From the IMG/VR virus record IMGVR_UViG_3300042887_002362, positions 1 through 38,276 of that record: 38,276 bases of DNA. One strand, written 5' to 3'. This document shows, piece by piece, positions 1-7,861 of the stretch (the stretch's first letter is position 1; each line of letters opens with the position of its first letter). Both the position numbers and the translations under genes were made by a program. Origin of the DNA: a virus. A model generated the notes under the pieces. That model made no database searches. It was not told the DNA's origin and worked only from the letters and a program-made list of their open reading frames with translations.

Positions 1-1446
1 TTGTGTTTCTGTTACTCCTGTACATACGTTAATTCTGGTTTGAGGAAAAGAAACACCATCACATTCAGTAGAAACATCTGGTGTCCATGGAGAAAAAGTG
101 AGAGGTTTTGTTCCAGGTATGGTTTGGGTTTCTATATCACCAGAACAGGACTTGGTCCTCTGTTGAGGACAAGGTGTTCCTGCACAAACAGTAGATTCAT
201 CTGGTGTCCATGCAGACCAAGTGTCTGGTCTTGTTCCGGTTGCATTTTGTGTTTCAACTGTATTGGTACATCCTAATACTCTAGTCTGAGGAAAAGAAAC
301 ACCGTCACATATGGTAGAAGCATCTGGTGTCCATGCAGATGCATTATTAGGTGCTGTTCCTGTTGCCGTTTGGGTTTCTGTAGCACCAGAACAGGACTTA
401 GTCCTGTTCTGCGTAAAGGTAGTTCCTGCGCATACTGTATTCGTGGAAGGTGTCCATGCAGACCAAGTGTCTGGTCTTGTTCCGGTTGCATTTTGTGTTT
501 CAACTGTATTGGTACATCCTAATACTCTAGTCTGAGGAAAAGAAACACCGTCACATATGGTAGAAGCATCTGGTGTCCAAGGTGATGCATTGTTAGGTGC
601 TGTTCCTGTTGCCGTTTGGGTTTCTGTAGCACCAGAACAGGACTTCGTTCTGTTCTGCGTAAATGTGGTTCCATCACAGACTGTAGAAGCATCTGGTGTC
701 CATGCAGACCAAGTGTCTGGATTTGTTCCTGTTGCTGTTTGTGTTTCAACTGTATTGGTACATCCTAATATTCTGGTCTGAGTAAAGGAAATGCCGTCGC
801 ATATAGTAGACGCATCTGGTGTCCATGCAGATGCATTATTAGGTGCTGTTCCTGTTGCAGTTTGGGTTTCTGTTACACCAGAACAGGACTTAGTCCTGTT
901 CTGCGTAAAGGTAGTTCCTGCGCATACTGTATTCGTGGAAGGTGTCCATGCAGACCAAATATCTGATCTTGTTCCTGTTGCTGTTTGGGTTTCAACTGTA
1001 TTGGTACATCCTAATACTCTAGTTTGTGTAAAAGAAACACCATCACATATAGTAGAAGCATCTGGTGTCCAAGGTGATGCATTGTTAGGTGCTGTTCCTG
1101 TTGCTGTTTGGGTTTCCGTAGCACCAGTGCAAATATTGGTTCTGGTCTGTGAAAAAGAAATACCTGCACAAACGGTATTAGTGGCTGGTGTCCAAGGAGA
1201 AAAAGTAAGAGCCTTTGTTCCGGTTGCTGTTTGGGTTTCTGTAGCACCAGAACAGGACTTGGTCCTGTTCTGTGTAAATGTAGTTCCTGCGCAGACTGTA
1301 TTCGTGGCAGGTGTCCATGCAGACCAAATATCTGATCTTGTTCCTGTTGCTTGCTGAGTTTCTGCTACTGATGTGCAAAGATCAATTCGAGTTTGAGCAA
1401 AGGATACACCATCGCACACAGTAGACGCATCTGGTGTCCATGCACT
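1..1446 (-). repeat. 123-bp coding tandem repeat with 246-bp super-period
   Basis: Eleven full units and one partial unit of 123 bp encode the 41-aa module. Copies two units apart are closest: 203-333 and 449-579 are identical over 131 bp at an offset of 246. This suggests recent expansion by unequal recombination of a two-unit block. The period is a multiple of three throughout, so changes in copy number would keep the reading frame. Confidence 0.9.
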
Positions 1447-1518
1447 ATATCCGCTAGTACACACAGCGGGTGGTTTAAATATTGGTGGTGGTGGGAGTAA
1501 TGATGGTCCTGGTGGCAT
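1..1518 (-). CDS. Tandem 41-aa cysteine-repeat surface protein (C-terminus beyond window)
   Basis: A minus-strand reading frame with no stop runs from the ATG at 1518 through the left edge (506 codons visible). It opens with a proline-rich leader (MPPGPSLLPPPPIFKPPAVC) and then has 11 complete 41-residue repeats and a partial twelfth. The consensus is roughly SAWTPDASTVCDG, then SFTQTR, a second Cys and ETQTATGT, with two Cys per unit. Units alternate between two types, so the DNA has a 246-bp higher-order period. The W..W, CxG and TQxR spacing faintly recalls thrombospondin type 1 repeats, but I would not assign that family. The start lies 12 nt after the stop of the upstream fibre gene, so they are probably co-transcribed. 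The function is inferred as an elongated, possibly disulfide-bonded virion-surface or fibre protein. A similar module occurs in the adhesin at 12467-13711. Confidence 0.85.
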   Translation of the reverse strand, partial: MPPGPSLLPPPPIFKPPAVCTSGYSAWTPDASTVCDGVSFAQTRIDLCTSVAETQQATGTRSDIWSAWTPATNTVCAGTTFTQNRTKSCSGATETQTATGTKALTFSPWTPATNTVCAGISFSQTRTNICTGATETQTATGTAPNNASPWTPDASTICDGVSFTQTRVLGCTNTVETQTATGTRSDIWSAWTPSTNTVCAGTTFTQNRTKSCSGVTETQTATGTAPNNASAWTPDASTICDGISFTQTRILGCTNTVETQTATGTNPDTWSAWTPDASTVCDGTTFTQNRTKSCSGATETQTATGTAPNNASPWTPDASTICDGVSFPQTRVLGCTNTVETQNATGTRPDTWSAWTPSTNTVCAGTTFTQNRTKSCSGATETQTATGTAPNNASAWTPDASTICDGVSFPQTRVLGCTNTVETQNATGTRPDTWSAWTPDESTVCAGTPCPQQRTKSCSGDIETQTIPGTKPLTFSPWTPDVSTECDGVSFPQTRINVCTGVTETQ

Positions 1519-1530
1519 AATAGTGTTTAA

Positions 1531-3555
1531 TTATTGAATAAATGGAAACAAATCAGCAGCTATTTGAAAATTATTATTTGTTATTTTACATAATATTGAT
1601 CTATCTCCGTATTGAACATTATTTACACATAATAAATATTTTTCTCCTTGAATTAATTTTGAATTTCCGTTTGTATTCATACATTTGACTAAAAACCATT
1701 TATATGTACTTAATATCATATATGGTTCAATTGATCCGGAATAATAAATTGGTGTTGGTCCTGTAATATTGATCCCATTTACACCCCGTATTGGTGTAAT
1801 AGTGTCATTAGAAAGAGTTAATAAACTTCCTCTGGACATAGAACTTTCCGCTTGGCGCAATGAATCATCAAGGTCATTATATGTTGCTGAATTGAAAGGA
1901 GATTTTGCATCAGGTGAAAAAGCAACCTGAAATAAACAAGTATCATCTATTCTTGATTGTGACCACAATGAAGCAAGAGGTAACTTTACAGTCAATGGTT
2001 TTATACCAATATCTGTGTAACCTATTTTAGTTTTCTTTGATGCACCTGCAGTATAATCTTCATAAATTGCTACACCATTATCTCTTGATACCGCAACCCA
2101 ATCAAATCCATAATTTTGCACAAAAAATGATGTCCAATTTTGAATAGGAGGTAATGTAGCAAGAGTATGAATATATTGCCCAGTGCCACAAGTTGTTGCA
2201 AATAATCCACGAACTTCATCTAAAATTTCAATTGTTTCTCCTCCATTTGATAAACCTTCATATGCCTGATGTGTACCAGTATATTTTAAATTACCAATTA
2301 CCTCTTTTGTAAAAAGTAAAGTTTGTGTTGTATTATCAAAAACAACAGGCTTTTCATTATTTTCAAGTTTTAAATTTGTTATATCTTCAAAATAATTTGG
2401 GATAGTAATAATATTTCCATAAAATGTATTTTGAATTTTAAATAAACATTTTTGATTAATAGAACTTGTTTGTATAAAAAGTGTACCGGATTCGGTTTTG
2501 GGGTTATTCCCACCAATATAAATTATATCATTATCTGGACTTTGATTATTTTTTAAAACAAAAAAACAAAAGTAACTACTTCTACTATCACCGGGTGAAA
2601 TATCTACTGATAACAGTTCAACACTAATTAAATCAGTCAATCTTGAAGGAAGTTGTAGATTGTTTCCTATAAATTCGGAGAAACTATACGTGATATTAGC
2701 GGGATCTCCACCTGAAGTAATTCCCTCTATTTTTAAAAAACTAGCATTTGTAATAGGAGAACTAAAAGTTATAATATTATTATTAAAACTATAATTACTT
2801 GGACTTATTAATGTTCCATTTCTATATACCGCCGTTATAGAACTCCAAAATATTTTTGGTATAGAAAAATAATCTCTTTGGATATATGGACCATTAAAAT
2901 TTAAAACAACTTTTCCCGATACGTTTGATTTTGCATGTACCTTTGCTCCACCATTAATATCAACTTTATTTTTTATAAAAACTGTAGCTAACGTATTATC
3001 ATAATAAAAATCACATTCTTTTAGTCCTTCTTGTAAACTACTTAAAGTTACAGATGTTACTAAATTAATATCAATTGTTGTGTTTGTTAATGATGCATTC
3101 GATATTTGGTTTGTTGCTGATAATTGAAACGGAAAAGAATTGTAAGTACAATAACCAGTGTAAGTTACATCACCACTAGTTTGATTATTTAAAAAATAAA
3201 ATATTTGTCTGTCCTCATAAAAAACATAATCTACATCTTGTATTAAAGATGTATCGTCTAATGATACACTATTTATGTTATTGATCCACCCTCTTTCATC
3301 TGGTAAATTTATAGAATAAGGTCTATGAAAAGCTACCGTACCGTTTATATCTTCCGAAAAATTTAAAATAGTTTTTGTTGCGTTTTCACTCGTCAGAATT
3401 TTTTTAATAGGTAACAAAAAATCATTTTGTTTGTTTACAAAATCAACTATATGATCTCCTTTAGATGTAAAATTATCAGAATCTCGTACAATAGGAAAAC
3501 TATCATCCGATTTGAAATCTGATGTTTGAGGCAACTGAGAAAATTTTATCGACAT
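1531..3555 (-). CDS. Probable tail-fibre or baseplate-associated structural protein (674 aa)
   Basis: The N-terminus (MSIKFSQLPQTSDFKSDDSF, then PIVRDSDNFTSKGD) matches the short attachment module that begins many phage fibre proteins, of the type K-x-SQLP...DxFPIV. The rest is a long beta-rich protein with repeated segments of the kind IxSPSNYSFNNNIITFSSPI that look like small beta-sandwich units (about residues 30-440). It ends in a C-terminal domain (about 440-674) with phrases such as WTSFFVQNYGFDWVAVSRD. No enzyme motif is visible. It ends 12 nt before the start of the repeat protein at 1518 and follows the small gene at 3576. No Shine-Dalgarno sequence precedes the ATG; ACTAAATA, a near match to the late-promoter box, lies at 3570-3563. 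The structural role is inferred from the N-terminal module and neighbours. Confidence 0.65.
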   Translation of the reverse strand: MSIKFSQLPQTSDFKSDDSFPIVRDSDNFTSKGDHIVDFVNKQNDFLLPIKKILTSENATKTILNFSEDINGTVAFHRPYSINLPDERGWINNINSVSLDDTSLIQDVDYVFYEDRQIFYFLNNQTSGDVTYTGYCTYNSFPFQLSATNQISNASLTNTTIDINLVTSVTLSSLQEGLKECDFYYDNTLATVFIKNKVDINGGAKVHAKSNVSGKVVLNFNGPYIQRDYFSIPKIFWSSITAVYRNGTLISPSNYSFNNNIITFSSPITNASFLKIEGITSGGDPANITYSFSEFIGNNLQLPSRLTDLISVELLSVDISPGDSRSSYFCFFVLKNNQSPDNDIIYIGGNNPKTESGTLFIQTSSINQKCLFKIQNTFYGNIITIPNYFEDITNLKLENNEKPVVFDNTTQTLLFTKEVIGNLKYTGTHQAYEGLSNGGETIEILDEVRGLFATTCGTGQYIHTLATLPPIQNWTSFFVQNYGFDWVAVSRDNGVAIYEDYTAGASKKTKIGYTDIGIKPLTVKLPLASLWSQSRIDDTCLFQVAFSPDAKSPFNSATYNDLDDSLRQAESSMSRGSLLTLSNDTITPIRGVNGINITGPTPIYYSGSIEPYMILSTYKWFLVKCMNTNGNSKLIQGEKYLLCVNNVQYGDRSILCKITNNNFQIAADLFPFIQ

Positions 3556-3575
3556 ATATACATATTTAGTTTAGT

Positions 3576-4154
3576 TTATTCTGGTATTAATATTTTTTCA
3601 TCAATTTCTGTAATAAAAAGTTCTAAAATATTTTGTTCCAATGCAAACCCATCTTCTGGTGCTAGTGTATTTTCTATTACAGAATTTTTAGTAGAAACAT
3701 TTAAGGTATCAACACTAGCAAACAATTTTTCTCTGATTTCTGGTATATTTAATTTTTTTGTAGGTTCTTGATCAGTTGTATTTATTGTTTTTACATTTAA
3801 GGTTTTTGTAGGAATTACCGGATCTATTGCGGTTTTGTTATCTATTACATTTAAGGTTTTTGTAGGAATTACCGGATCTATTGCGGTTTTATTATCTATT
3901 ACATTTAAGGTTTTTGTAGCAATTACCGGATCTGTTTTTGTTTTGTTATCTATTACATTTAAGGTTTTTGTAGCAATTACCGGATCTGTTTTTGTTTTGT
4001 TATCTATTACATTTAAGGTTTTTGTAGGAGTTTGTTTGGTAAAAGTTTTTAAATTCTTTACATATTCATCTAAAGATACAGTAGAACTACGATTTTCAGG
4101 TTTATTATAACTAGATTTAAAACCGTATTTTAAAATAGTTATCTCACGATCCAT
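3576..4154 (-). CDS. Unknown small protein with 18-aa tandem repeats
   Basis: This 192-aa hydrophilic protein has three parts. The N-terminus (about residues 1-40) is charged. The centre has four exact or near-exact 18-residue repeats, TKTLNVIDNKT-x-x-DPVI-x, plus a fifth partial copy; weaker copies follow (KTINTTDQEPTKKLN, SVDTLNVSTKNS). The C-terminus is acidic (LFITEIDEKILIPE). There is no signal peptide, membrane segment or catalytic motif. The repeats probably form an extended linker. Its start is 2 nt after the stop of the 141-aa gene, so it belongs to that operon. I do not recognise the family; a minor structural or assembly protein is only a guess. Confidence 0.6.
   Translation of the reverse strand: MDREITILKYGFKSSYNKPENRSSTVSLDEYVKNLKTFTKQTPTKTLNVIDNKTKTDPVIATKTLNVIDNKTKTDPVIATKTLNVIDNKTAIDPVIPTKTLNVIDNKTAIDPVIPTKTLNVKTINTTDQEPTKKLNIPEIREKLFASVDTLNVSTKNSVIENTLAPEDGFALEQNILELFITEIDEKILIPE
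3793..4029 (-). repeat. 54-bp tandem repeat, four units plus partial fifth
   Basis: Units begin at 3793, 3847, 3901, 3955 and 4009, spaced exactly 54 bp. The first two share one variant (GGATCTATTGCGG) and the next two another (GGATCTGTTTTTG), so a pair appears to have duplicated after an earlier duplication. The repeat lies in frame inside the 192-aa gene. Confidence 0.9.
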
Positions 4155-4156
4155 TT

Positions 4157-4582
4157 TTATGTTAGATATGCCAATATTTCATATTTGGACTTTTTATCAT
4201 CGATTGCTAGATTTTCATATGCAAAGCGAACCTGGCAGTTTTCGATCTCAACACCTTCCATGAATTGGTTATCGGTTTTTCTTGAAAATGACAGCATCAA
4301 TATACCTTTGTTAATATCTCTTAACATATTACCACTAATCATTTGTAAATTAAACCCACAAGAATATAATATATCTACTAGTTCTGATAGCCCTTCTTCG
4401 ATCTTATCAACTTTTTGATTACCATTTAAAATCTTACTATGAACAATTTTTTTCATTATATTGTTTCTTTCTTTACTAGAAAGATTTGGATTTTCGTTAT
4501 CAAAATCGTTGATTTTAAATCTATTACTTTCGGTAATATTATTAGATATGATTTGTTCGTATCTTTGTTTTAATGTTTTCAT
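4157..4582 (-). CDS. Hypothetical phage protein (141 aa)
   Basis: A compact protein with a basic, helical N-terminal half (MKTLKQRYEQIISNN; SSKERNNIMKKIVHSKI) and a mixed alpha/beta C-terminal half (ISGNMLRDINKGILMLSFSR, then NCQVRFAYENLAIDDKKSKYEILAYL). Small proteins with this kind of C-terminal half occur in T4-like marine phages, but I cannot attach a function. It sits between the 298-aa gene (1-nt gap) and the repeat-bearing gene (2-nt gap), so translational coupling is likely. No Shine-Dalgarno sequence is visible. Confidence 0.6.
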   Translation of the reverse strand: MKTLKQRYEQIISNNITESNRFKINDFDNENPNLSSKERNNIMKKIVHSKILNGNQKVDKIEEGLSELVDILYSCGFNLQMISGNMLRDINKGILMLSFSRKTDNQFMEGVEIENCQVRFAYENLAIDDKKSKYEILAYLT

Positions 4583-4583
4583 A

Positions 4584-5480
4584 TTATAATGGTTTCTTGG
4601 TAGTCATACCCTTTTTACCGCCCATTGAATATAGTGCCTGATTATCTGGATTTGGAACAGTTCTGACAAGACCTGTTGTTGGATCTTTTTGTTGAGTTTC
4701 TGGTGGATACATTTTTAAATGTGCGGCTTTTGCCTCATCATGATTCAATGCATCTTTAACAAATTCAAAGCTTTGTCCTCTAAGTGCTTTTGGGTTATAT
4801 TGTGGAGGCATTTCCTCTCCATCTATTTGATAGGCTGGTGGAGGAAGTCTCAAGGTTCTACCCATGACCTTGGAATATGCTCTATTAACATCGCTTTGTG
4901 TTAAAATACCAGTACCTACATTACCATCTTTAACCGAAACGAATGTTCTATATGGTTTTCCATCAGAACCAAAATAGTATAAATCATATTGTCCATCAGC
5001 ATGTTCTTTAATATTTCTACCTTGGGTTATTCCATTTAGATAGTTTATAATTTCTTTTAAAACATCATAATATTGTTTTGCTCCACCGTCACCTATCATG
5101 GTTTTCCATTGATCGACCGTGATACCCTTTCCTCCCAATTCCTTTGGTAATATAAGAGTATAATCTCTACCTGTTTTAGCTGCTATTTGTAATGCGGCAG
5201 TTATAAATTCATTTTTTGTATATCTATTACCAATCAATCCAGTATCTGGAAATTCTCTGGCGGTATTAAAAAGATCCAAAAGAATATTAGAATCTTCTGG
5301 ATCTTTTTTAAATGAATTATATAAAGATATTAATTGTTTTTCTGCATTTTCTGATTGTTTTTCTGGTATATTTGAACCTAGACGTGTTCCAGCACCACTC
5401 ATTACAGATGGTCTTTTGGATCTATAAACAGCTTCGCTATAAAGATTCAACAACTGGTTGGTTAATATATCATATCTCAT
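4584..5480 (-). CDS. Hypothetical phage protein (298 aa)
   Basis: First gene of the minus-strand unit ending at the left edge. It encodes a soluble 298-aa protein that is largely helical in the first half (YDILTNQLLNLYSEAVYRS; NAEKQLISLYNSFKKDPEDS), followed by a mixed region (DGQYDLYYFGSDGKPYRTFV) and a proline-rich C-terminus (LPPPAYQIDGEEMPPQYNPK). No catalytic or membrane motif is visible and I do not recognise the family. A TATAAATA box lies 12 nt upstream of its ATG, consistent with late expression with the structural genes that follow. Confidence 0.6.
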   Translation of the reverse strand: MRYDILTNQLLNLYSEAVYRSKRPSVMSGAGTRLGSNIPEKQSENAEKQLISLYNSFKKDPEDSNILLDLFNTAREFPDTGLIGNRYTKNEFITAALQIAAKTGRDYTLILPKELGGKGITVDQWKTMIGDGGAKQYYDVLKEIINYLNGITQGRNIKEHADGQYDLYYFGSDGKPYRTFVSVKDGNVGTGILTQSDVNRAYSKVMGRTLRLPPPAYQIDGEEMPPQYNPKALRGQSFEFVKDALNHDEAKAAHLKMYPPETQQKDPTTGLVRTVPNPDNQALYSMGGKKGMTTKKPL

Positions 5481-5492
5481 ATTATTATAATA

Positions 5493-5500
5493 TATTTATA
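5493..5500 (-). promoter_or_regulatory. T4-like late promoter box TATAAATA
   Basis: On the minus strand TATAAATA (5500 to 5493) lies in the 45-bp intergenic gap 12 nt before the ATG at 5480. It matches the T4-type late promoter consensus, which needs only a -10-like octamer. In DNA this AT-rich the octamer also occurs by chance, so the position is the main support. Confidence 0.4.
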
Positions 5501-5525
5501 CCAAACCGCATCAATTGTCTATTAT

Positions 5526-6047
5526 TTATTTTATCCAGTACCAAACATCGACATCTGTCAAAAATATTTGTTTTTGTCCAGATTTTATCGCAAATTCTTT
5601 CACTGCTTTCTGAACATCGACTATGATATTATAATCATGACCGGAAAACAAACCTCCTTTTTTAATTTTTGAGTAGTAGTTTTCGCAATCTTTTTTTACC
5701 TGTTCGTAGGTATGAATACCATCTATGAAAATGAAGTCTAAAGTTTCGTCTTCGAAACTAGAAACCGCATCATCAGATTTTTGTCTGTATAATTTAAACC
5801 TATCACCAAATACTGTTGTGTTTTCTATTAGTGTTTTATATGTATTTTCTCTTTCATATAATCTATTAGAATTCCAATCTATATAATTTTCAAATGGATC
5901 TATTCCATATAATTGAATATCCGGTAATGTTTGTAGTAAATGAACTGTGGTTGTTCCCATATCACAACCAATTTCAATTCCTTTAATCTTTCCCTTATCT
6001 TTTAAAAGTTCAACTAAACCATGTCCTGAGCATTTATTATTTTCCAT
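5526..6047 (-). CDS. Class I SAM-dependent methyltransferase (Methyltransf_24-like)
   Basis: A 173-aa single-domain Rossmann methyltransferase. The SAM-binding glycine loop is EIGCDMG (residues 25-31), the acidic residue after strand 2 is D50 in YGIDPF, D109 lies in FIDGIHTY (109-114), and the late motif GGLFSGHDY is at 131-139. The D-G-x-H and G-H-D-Y pair is typical of the Methyltransf_24 family, small methyltransferases often found with sugar-modifying genes. The substrate is unknown; a glycan or a small molecule is plausible. It follows the 81-aa gene with a 1-nt gap and lies among small non-structural genes. All expected motifs are intact and the length is normal for the family. Confidence 0.85.
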   Translation of the reverse strand: MENNKCSGHGLVELLKDKGKIKGIEIGCDMGTTTVHLLQTLPDIQLYGIDPFENYIDWNSNRLYERENTYKTLIENTTVFGDRFKLYRQKSDDAVSSFEDETLDFIFIDGIHTYEQVKKDCENYYSKIKKGGLFSGHDYNIIVDVQKAVKEFAIKSGQKQIFLTDVDVWYWIK

Positions 6048-6048
6048 A

Positions 6049-6294
6049 TTATTTCCATTCTAAATTGTGTTTTCTTGCTTCTTCACTAAATCCTTCTTTT
6101 TGCAAATAATCTCCAATATAATCTAAAAATTGTTGAGAAAGTGTTTTTTTAGAAGTTACCTCGAATTTAAATTTATTATATGATTCGTTGATAATTCTAA
6201 CATTACACTTAATTCCTCTGATCACTATATCAATGTTATAATGTCCATTTGGATTTGGTTGATAACTGCCTTTATTTTTTGCTTTTTTCATCAT
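6049..6294 (-). CDS. Hypothetical small basic protein (81 aa)
   Basis: The gene overlaps the end of the zinc-ribbon-like gene by 23 nt and stops 1 nt before the methyltransferase, so it is almost certainly co-translated. The protein is lysine-rich (MMKKAKNKGSYQPNPNGHYN) with beta-prone strands (IDIVIRGIKCNVRII; FKFEVTSKKTLS) and a short C-terminal helix. A second Met at residue 2 is an equally good start. No family is recognised. Confidence 0.55.
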   Translation of the reverse strand: MMKKAKNKGSYQPNPNGHYNIDIVIRGIKCNVRIINESYNKFKFEVTSKKTLSQQFLDYIGDYLQKEGFSEEARKHNLEWK

Positions 6295-6796
6295 AATATT
6301 TTGAAAATTTTTTAATACGACAAGAACAACATCTTCTCAGACTACACATATCACATGTTCTATCATTATCCAAGAAGATATCTGGTCGAATACACATATT
6401 TCTCGTATACTCCGAACAAGCTTTGTCATCTTTGGTTAAGTCTATCACTGTTCTTTCTTTATTTAAATCTATTTTTGGTAGAGATGCTCTAATTTGTTCT
6501 ATTCTTCTTTCTCTTTCCTCTATTGTTTCCGGTATAAATTCTTTTTTTTTCTTTTCTTCTGGATAAAATTCTTTTTTACATTCTTTACAGATACACTGAG
6601 TTAATATTTTTTGTATATCATTTTCGAAAGAATCAAATATAATTTTTTTGCCTCTACCTTTTAAAGATATTGTTAAAAATTTACATTTAGAGCAAATTAT
6701 TTTATCATGTGGTAACTTATTATTTGTTTCATAATATGTTATCCATTTTTTAATATCATCAAATTGATTAACAGGTAAAGTTTTTTTCTTTCTCAT
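6272..6796 (-). CDS. Cysteine-rich zinc-ribbon-like protein (174 aa)
   Basis: Two Cys clusters are visible. The first is C35-x2-C38 paired with C70-x2-C73 about 30 residues later, a classic zinc-ribbon spacing. The second is a dense C-terminal cluster (about 127-159) with C127, C135, C148-x2-C151, C156, C157 and C159. A charged helical region separates them (FIPETIEERERRIEQIRASL). The first cluster predicts one zinc ion; the second could bind another or be a redox cluster. A role in nucleic-acid or protein binding is inferred from the fold only. Its end overlaps the downstream 81-aa gene by 23 nt; a 59-bp gap lies upstream. Confidence 0.6.
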   Translation of the reverse strand: MRKKKTLPVNQFDDIKKWITYYETNNKLPHDKIICSKCKFLTISLKGRGKKIIFDSFENDIQKILTQCICKECKKEFYPEEKKKKEFIPETIEERERRIEQIRASLPKIDLNKERTVIDLTKDDKACSEYTRNMCIRPDIFLDNDRTCDMCSLRRCCSCRIKKFSKYYDEKSKK

Positions 6797-6855
6797 TTAT
6801 TAACACTTATCCATTTCTAATTGAAATTGGGATAATATTATTTTATATGTGGTTT
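6797..6855. other. Short intergenic gap
   Basis: Fifty-nine bases between two minus-strand genes. I see no convincing promoter octamer, terminator hairpin or RNA gene in it; a few short AT palindromes are expected in DNA of this composition. Confidence 0.4.
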
Positions 6856-7056
6856 TTACCCAAGCATTTTTATCAATTCGAATTTAATACTTGCAGTTAA
6901 ACTATTTTTAGTCATTATTGAATGACTTACAACCGTAAACCCTTTTCTATTATAAGAATCTATAATTTTTTGAATTTCGGTATTTATAAACTTTTCTCTA
7001 TCAGAAAAGTTTAAATTTTTGTTTGGTATTTTTATTTTTACTATTTCTTTTATCAT
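6856..7056 (-). CDS. Hypothetical small protein (66 aa)
   Basis: A short soluble protein with an apparent beta-alpha-beta-beta pattern: strand IKEIVKIKIP, helix INTEIQKIIDSYNRKG, strands FTVVSHSIMT and LTASIKFELIKML. It starts 4 nt after the stop of the 252-aa gene, which supports translation as part of that unit. No family is recognised. AATAAATA at 7069-7062 lies too close to the start to be a credible promoter. Confidence 0.45.
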   Translation of the reverse strand: MIKEIVKIKIPNKNLNFSDREKFINTEIQKIIDSYNRKGFTVVSHSIMTKNSLTASIKFELIKMLG

Positions 7057-7060
7057 AATT

Positions 7061-7819
7061 TTATTTATTAAACAACTTGGAAAATGGACATTTTGATTCT
7101 GTTACTATTTTATAACTTTTTGGTGTATGAAAGTAATCTTTATATCTGTCTAATGCCTGTGTTGTAGCTTTTCTCCATTTATAATAAAAGCCATCAAATT
7201 TCGTAGTTATGTGAGCAACAAAGTTTTTCCTTTTAATTGGAATACATTGAACAAATGGTGTTCCTTTAGGTAAAAACCCTGTAAAATCTTTTTTAATAAA
7301 AAATGGGAACGCTATAGGTGCTGGGTGTTTATCTGTATCTACTAGACCTGATAATGTTTGAAATGGTAAATCTTGATGCATGGGACTTACAAACAATGTA
7401 GACCAATTACGAGGCGTTTGAATTATCCATGGATTATTCCATTTAAGCAGTGCCGCATCGTATCCTTCTGGTATAGGATACATGAAATATTGTTCTATAT
7501 CGTGTTCATGAATTAATTTGAATTCTCCTTCATAAGAACAATTAACTATTAATTTATTATTAGTCCGACTAAAATAGCAGTCAAAAGGAGTGGATATCAT
7601 ATATCCACAAAACATAGAATCTCTAAATGGAACACATCTTTTTACTGTTAAATTTGGATTTCCATTTGAACCTATCTTTTTTTGGTCTTCTGTTTGTGTG
7701 TAATTATAGAAATTTGGCATCTCCTTGTACCAAGACGGAGGAAAACTATTAGAAGGTTTCGGCGGCGTGAAATCTCTAAAGACTTCATCATTAAAGGCTA
7801 CAAAATTTATTTTTGACAT
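7061..7819 (-). CDS. Conserved phage protein of unknown function (possibly DUF6065-like, 252 aa)
   Basis: The protein has features I associate with a roughly 240-aa family scattered through marine phages and bacteria: an early PPSWYKEMP segment, then TVKRCVPFRDSMFCGYMI, then WNNPWIIQTPRNWSTLFVSP, a GLVDTDKHPAPIAFPFF segment, and LPKGTPFVQCIPIKR. The Trp/Pro/Phe pattern suggests a beta-barrel or cupin-like fold. From memory this resembles DUF6065; I cannot verify that and no activity is established. It heads a short leftward unit; a TTGACA-containing sequence lies just upstream. There are no transmembrane segments or signal peptide. Confidence 0.6.
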   Translation of the reverse strand: MSKINFVAFNDEVFRDFTPPKPSNSFPPSWYKEMPNFYNYTQTEDQKKIGSNGNPNLTVKRCVPFRDSMFCGYMISTPFDCYFSRTNNKLIVNCSYEGEFKLIHEHDIEQYFMYPIPEGYDAALLKWNNPWIIQTPRNWSTLFVSPMHQDLPFQTLSGLVDTDKHPAPIAFPFFIKKDFTGFLPKGTPFVQCIPIKRKNFVAHITTKFDGFYYKWRKATTQALDRYKDYFHTPKSYKIVTESKCPFSKLFNK

Positions 7820-7832
7820 GTTGTATATGTAA

Positions 7833-7861
7833 ACAATACTATAAAAATATTTTTATGTCAA
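7833..7861 (-). promoter_or_regulatory. Possible sigma70-type promoter
   Basis: On the minus strand TTGACA (7861-7856) is followed after 17 nt by TATTGT (7838-7833), upstream of the ATG at 7819. The -35 is perfect and the -10 has two mismatches. The implied leader is very short (about 7 nt). This could give expression independent of late transcription, but the evidence is weak. Confidence 0.25.

Noticed and set aside
311-1357. Plus-strand open frames of up to 188 aa over the left repeat region
   Set aside because: They are shadows created by the 123-bp repeat of the minus-strand gene, whose period is a multiple of three; the minus-strand frame is continuous, has a sensible start and encodes the coherent module.
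1-1446. CRISPR array
   Set aside because: Repeats are contiguous, coding and without unique spacers; unit length is 123 bp and keeps frame.
7062-7069. AATAAATA as a promoter for the 66-aa gene
   Set aside because: It overlaps the start region of the downstream stop and leaves only about 5 nt to the ATG.
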